32,985 nucleotides of DNA from Clostridia bacterium. GTDB taxonomy: Bacteria > Bacillota > Clostridia > Christensenellales > CAG-138. The notes under the pieces were generated by a model. The model had not been told where the DNA came from. It worked only from the letters and a program-made list of their open reading frames with translations, and did no database searches. A program made the position numbers and the translations under genes. Positions 31,374 through 32,985 of this stretch are shown here, piece by piece. Position 1 is the first letter of the stretch. Each line of letters begins with the position of its first letter. The stretch is taken from the NCBI GenBank assembly GCA_017440405.1, contig JAFSHG010000001.1:1-32985 (forward strand). The letters are read 5' to 3'.

Positions 31374-32985
31374 TCATTTTATCACATAAGTTCCTGCAAA
31401 CAGCGGTATTCCCACACTGCTGTCATAGTGCATGAGCAACAAATCCTTGCCGTATGCTTCCAGCCTGTTATAATACCGACTGTCATACAGTTTTTCAGAC
31501 TTTTCCGTCTTTGTACTGTATCTGTACAGTGTGTAGGGATAATCGTCCTTGGGCTGAGAGGTCTCACCCGATTCGCTGTCTGTACCGCTGTGACGATTCT
31601 CCACGTAGTACAGGTACTCACCGTCATCCGACCACACGAAATCATAAACTGCGAACTTATCGGTTACGATTACCTTCTTGTCGGTATCGGTGTTTATAAC
31701 ATAAAACGAATACGTATCATTTGAAGCCACCAAGCTTGCGGTGGTTACGGCTGCATATTTGCCGCAAAACTCAATGCCGCTGCCTGCACAAAACTCACTT
31801 TTCACACCCGTTTCGGGTCGCAAAGAATATATGCGTGAGCCTTTATCATCGGTGGACGCAAAGTACAAATGTCCGTCATGTAAAGTCAGACTACCCTCAT
31901 CCGTTTCACCGTCATACACCGTGCTTGTACGTTTTGTTTCATCGTTTATGGCAAAGTCATACATGCGTACCGTAATTCTATCATCGCCGCTTATGGCATA
32001 AAGTGCAGTGCCCGGTTCATTCCATATAAAATTGCTGATACGCTTTCCGAATCCCGAGTCCGACAGGTCATACAAAAGCTCCGTGGAAATCACATCAAAC
32101 ACATAAAGATGCGAACCCGCCGATGAATTTTCCAGTATTGCAAGCCTACGGCCATCGGGCGCATACTCCACCTTTTCTATGTTTTCAAACTCAAAATTCA
32201 GGTACCTGCTGCGCTCGTCACCGCTTTTTATGTACACTTCACTGTGTCCGTTCACAAACTTTTCGTATAAAACCCCGTCCTGCGTGGTGGCAAGGTAAAA
32301 CCCGTCGGAAACGAATACATCTCCTACCTGTGTTTTGCCGTCTCTTCTTAAAATCGGCTCTGCATACACCCTTGCATTATCACGGAGCGGATTATAAATA
32401 GGCAGTTCGTTATAGTATTTTGCTATTACCTCAAAACTGCGTGAATAAAGCGGGTACTCCTCGCTCAGCTTTTGGAGATAATCTTTGGCGTCCTTTTCCT
32501 TTGCAAACTCGCCCGAAATGAGTATTTTTTCACCGCTGCGTGTGAGTGTGGGTATCATTTGCGAAAAATCGGAAACGCCGCACGAGTACGAGTCAAAGGT
32601 ATTGGAAGTCACGTAATATGCATATTCGTCAACACCGTGCTGCGCCTGCAAGGGTACAGCAGATATGACAATGGAAGATTTTTCCTCACGCACATTGAAC
32701 GCCATATCCTTTGAAAACTGGAAGTAGAGTTTGGACGTTTTGGCATCAAAAAACATGCCCAAGAGATTGCCGCTGTACTCATGTTTTCCCGTAATCTCAA
32801 AGTCGGAGTATGCAATCCCCTCAGCATAGAGCGTTAAAGCATATGGTGAAGTTTGCCTCCCCACGGTATACTTCGGGATAACGCTGCCCGAAACTTCGCC
32901 CGAACCTGCAAGGTCACTGCCGTATGAAAACTCCACGGTAAGACCTGTGAATGCACCGTCCTCCTCCACTTTAACATTTTTTATA
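31374..32985 (-). CDS. Large beta-rich protein with SPOR-like and TolB-like propeller regions (5' end cut by window)
   Basis: The frame is open to the last base of the window, so the start is outside; about 536 residues are visible. The first ~120 are beta-rich and could be an AMIN-like envelope-binding domain. A segment near 140-175 (KILISGEFAKEKDAKDYLQKLSEEYP) resembles a SPOR repeat. From about residue 240 there are propeller-type blades with the Trp-Ser-Asp-Asp-Gly pattern: VEYAPDGRRLAILE and FVWSDDGEYLYYVEN. A Ser/Glu/Gly-rich loop sits inside a late blade. The protein is probably exported and envelope-associated, perhaps linked to cell division or sporulation, but no named family is certain. 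Confidence 0.6.
   Translation of the reverse strand, partial: IKNVKVEEDGAFTGLTVEFSYGSDLAGSGEVSGSVIPKYTVGRQTSPYALTLYAEGIAYSDFEITGKHEYSGNLLGMFFDAKTSKLYFQFSKDMAFNVREEKSSIVISAVPLQAQHGVDEYAYYVTSNTFDSYSCGVSDFSQMIPTLTRSGEKILISGEFAKEKDAKDYLQKLSEEYPLYSRSFEVIAKYYNELPIYNPLRDNARVYAEPILRRDGKTQVGDVFVSDGFYLATTQDGVLYEKFVNGHSEVYIKSGDERSRYLNFEFENIEKVEYAPDGRRLAILENSSAGSHLYVFDVISTELLYDLSDSGFGKRISNFIWNEPGTALYAISGDDRITVRMYDFAINDETKRTSTVYDGETDEGSLTLHDGHLYFASTDDKGSRIYSLRPETGVKSEFCAGSGIEFCGKYAAVTTASLVASNDTYSFYVINTDTDKKVIVTDKFAVYDFVWSDDGEYLYYVENRHSGTDSESGETSQPKDDYPYTLYRYSTKTEKSEKLYDSRYYNRLEAYGKDLLLMHYDSSVGIPLFAGTYVIK

Noticed and set aside
1-32985. CRISPR array, tRNA or rRNA gene, insertion sequence.
   Set aside because: No regularly spaced repeats, cloverleaf-like segments, rRNA-like stretches or transposase-type proteins were found on either strand.

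Overview
This 33-kb window looks like chromosomal DNA from a low-to-mid-GC Firmicute of class Clostridia. The evidence is the strong GGAGG ribosome-binding sites, a butyryl-CoA-dehydrogenase-type gene next to etfB and etfA, an Asp23/AmaP/DUF2273/nusB/xseA cluster, spoIIIAH, a GerMN lipoprotein, a VanW-family protein and an AgrC/AgrA-type two-component system. I see no rRNA, tRNA, CRISPR array, insertion sequence or prophage. Both window edges cut a gene: mfd at the left and a beta-propeller protein at the right.

Left part (1-13217, all + strand): the 3' part of mfd, a HAD phosphatase, a heterodimeric ABC exporter with one degenerate ATP site, a small membrane protein, dnaX with its own sigma-A-type promoter, an energy-metabolism operon (acyl-CoA dehydrogenase-etfB-etfA) and an APH-fold kinase that starts directly behind the etfA terminator hairpin.

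Middle (13214-21063, all - strand): a four-gene operon behind a perfect consensus promoter (TTGACA-17-TATAAT) encodes a HIT hydrolase, an unusual RNase HI with two further degenerate RNase H-like copies fused to it, a tyrosine recombinase and a patatin phospholipase. Between the RNase H and recombinase genes lies a 34-bp near-palindrome with the geometry of a loxP/dif-type core site. Upstream of the operon are a membrane protein with a possible PH-like fold, a VanW-family protein and an ECF-transporter S component fused to a long soluble helical domain. The switch in gene direction near 13.2 kb, close to this candidate site, would fit a replication-terminus region, but that is inference.

Right part: a PH-domain protein (+) converges on a LytTR response regulator/GHKL histidine kinase pair (-). 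The kinase is preceded by a long structured leader and by a promoter carrying tandem direct repeats. Then, on the - strand, come a GerMN lipoprotein whose start codon lies in an 11-bp stem, xseA (no xseB beside it), nusB, DUF2273, amaP, an Asp23-family gene and a solitary spoIIIAH. A divergent + strand pair (membrane protein, pepF) follows, and a truncated TolB-like propeller protein (-) closes the window.

The most unusual items are the triplicated RNase H, the recombinase with its adjacent core-site-like palindrome, the structured leader and repeat-bearing promoter of the two-component system, the masked start of the GerMN gene, and the ECF S-component fusion. All assignments come from reading sequence and translations by eye; no database search was run.
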